Assembly (NCBI GenBank): GCA_963693365.1
Contig: CAVNZM010000005.1
Span: 4,836,001 to 4,900,000 of the forward strand
Source: Amoebidium appalachense
Taxonomy: Eukaryota > Ichthyosporea
Direction of reading: 5' to 3'
Length of the DNA: 64,000 bases
In this document: piece after piece, positions 63,960-64,000 of the stretch
Layout: every line of letters starts with the position of its first letter
How positions within the stretch are numbered: position 1 is the stretch's first letter
The notes under the pieces: model-generated
The model's database searches: none
What the model was told of the DNA's origin: nothing
The model's input: only the letters and a program-made list of their open reading frames with translations
Translations under genes and position numbers: made by a program

Positions 63960-64000
63960 GTACCCCCCCCCCTCCCCTCCCCCCTCCCCCTCCCCCCACC

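Overview
The window is eukaryotic nuclear DNA. Genes are cut into short exons (about 12 to 980 bases) with GT-AG introns of matching phase. Introns and intergenic DNA are saturated with long poly-C/poly-G runs, (CA)n/(GT)n arrays and poly-T/poly-G junctions. Several genes start below a CCAAT or ATTGG plus TATA pair. A dynactin p25 subunit, an amphiphysin-type BAR-SH3 protein and a multi-LIM protein suggest a unicellular opisthokont or other protist with microtubule motors and an actin/endocytic machinery. The species cannot be named from the sequence alone. Exon coordinates come from hand reading of splice sites, phase and protein sense; no alignment was run.

Layout, left to right. 308-1395 (-): 5'-truncated LINE-like reverse transcriptase. 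1785-3344 (+): intronless secreted Thr-rich repeat protein. 3886-5937 (-): short multi-exon gene, unrecognised and 5'-incomplete. 6629-13767 (+): nine-exon gene for a helical-repeat/coiled-coil protein with an internal exon duplication and a transposon-like insert in an intron. 15196-20720 (-): dynactin subunit 5, complete in six exons. 21684-28581 (+): BAR-SH3 protein, nine exons. 28582-33888: intergenic, with foldback repeats. 33889-40960 (+): multi-LIM protein, eight exons. 43059-43547 (+): small single-exon secreted or membrane protein. 44017-45583 (-): unrecognised multi-exon gene. 46772-50041 (+): seven-helix membrane protein, three exons. 50402-53345 (+): five-exon gene with glycine-coding G tracts. 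53446-54471 (-): exon-like pieces of a convergent gene. 55642-58340: LINE of the first family interrupted by a second LINE. 59047-62268 (+): F-box protein, five exons. 63037-64000 (+): start of a probable leucine-rich-repeat gene running off the edge.

The genes do not form a pathway cluster and there are no operons. BAR-SH3, LIM and dynactin products are all cytoskeleton or membrane-trafficking parts, but their proximity is probably chance. The most interesting features are the fixed 5'-to-3' order of the homopolymer blocks (T or TG before G; C before A or CA), the in-phase exon duplication, a duplicated splice acceptor, the nested retrotransposons, and several short-exon genes that single-frame ORF scanning would miss.
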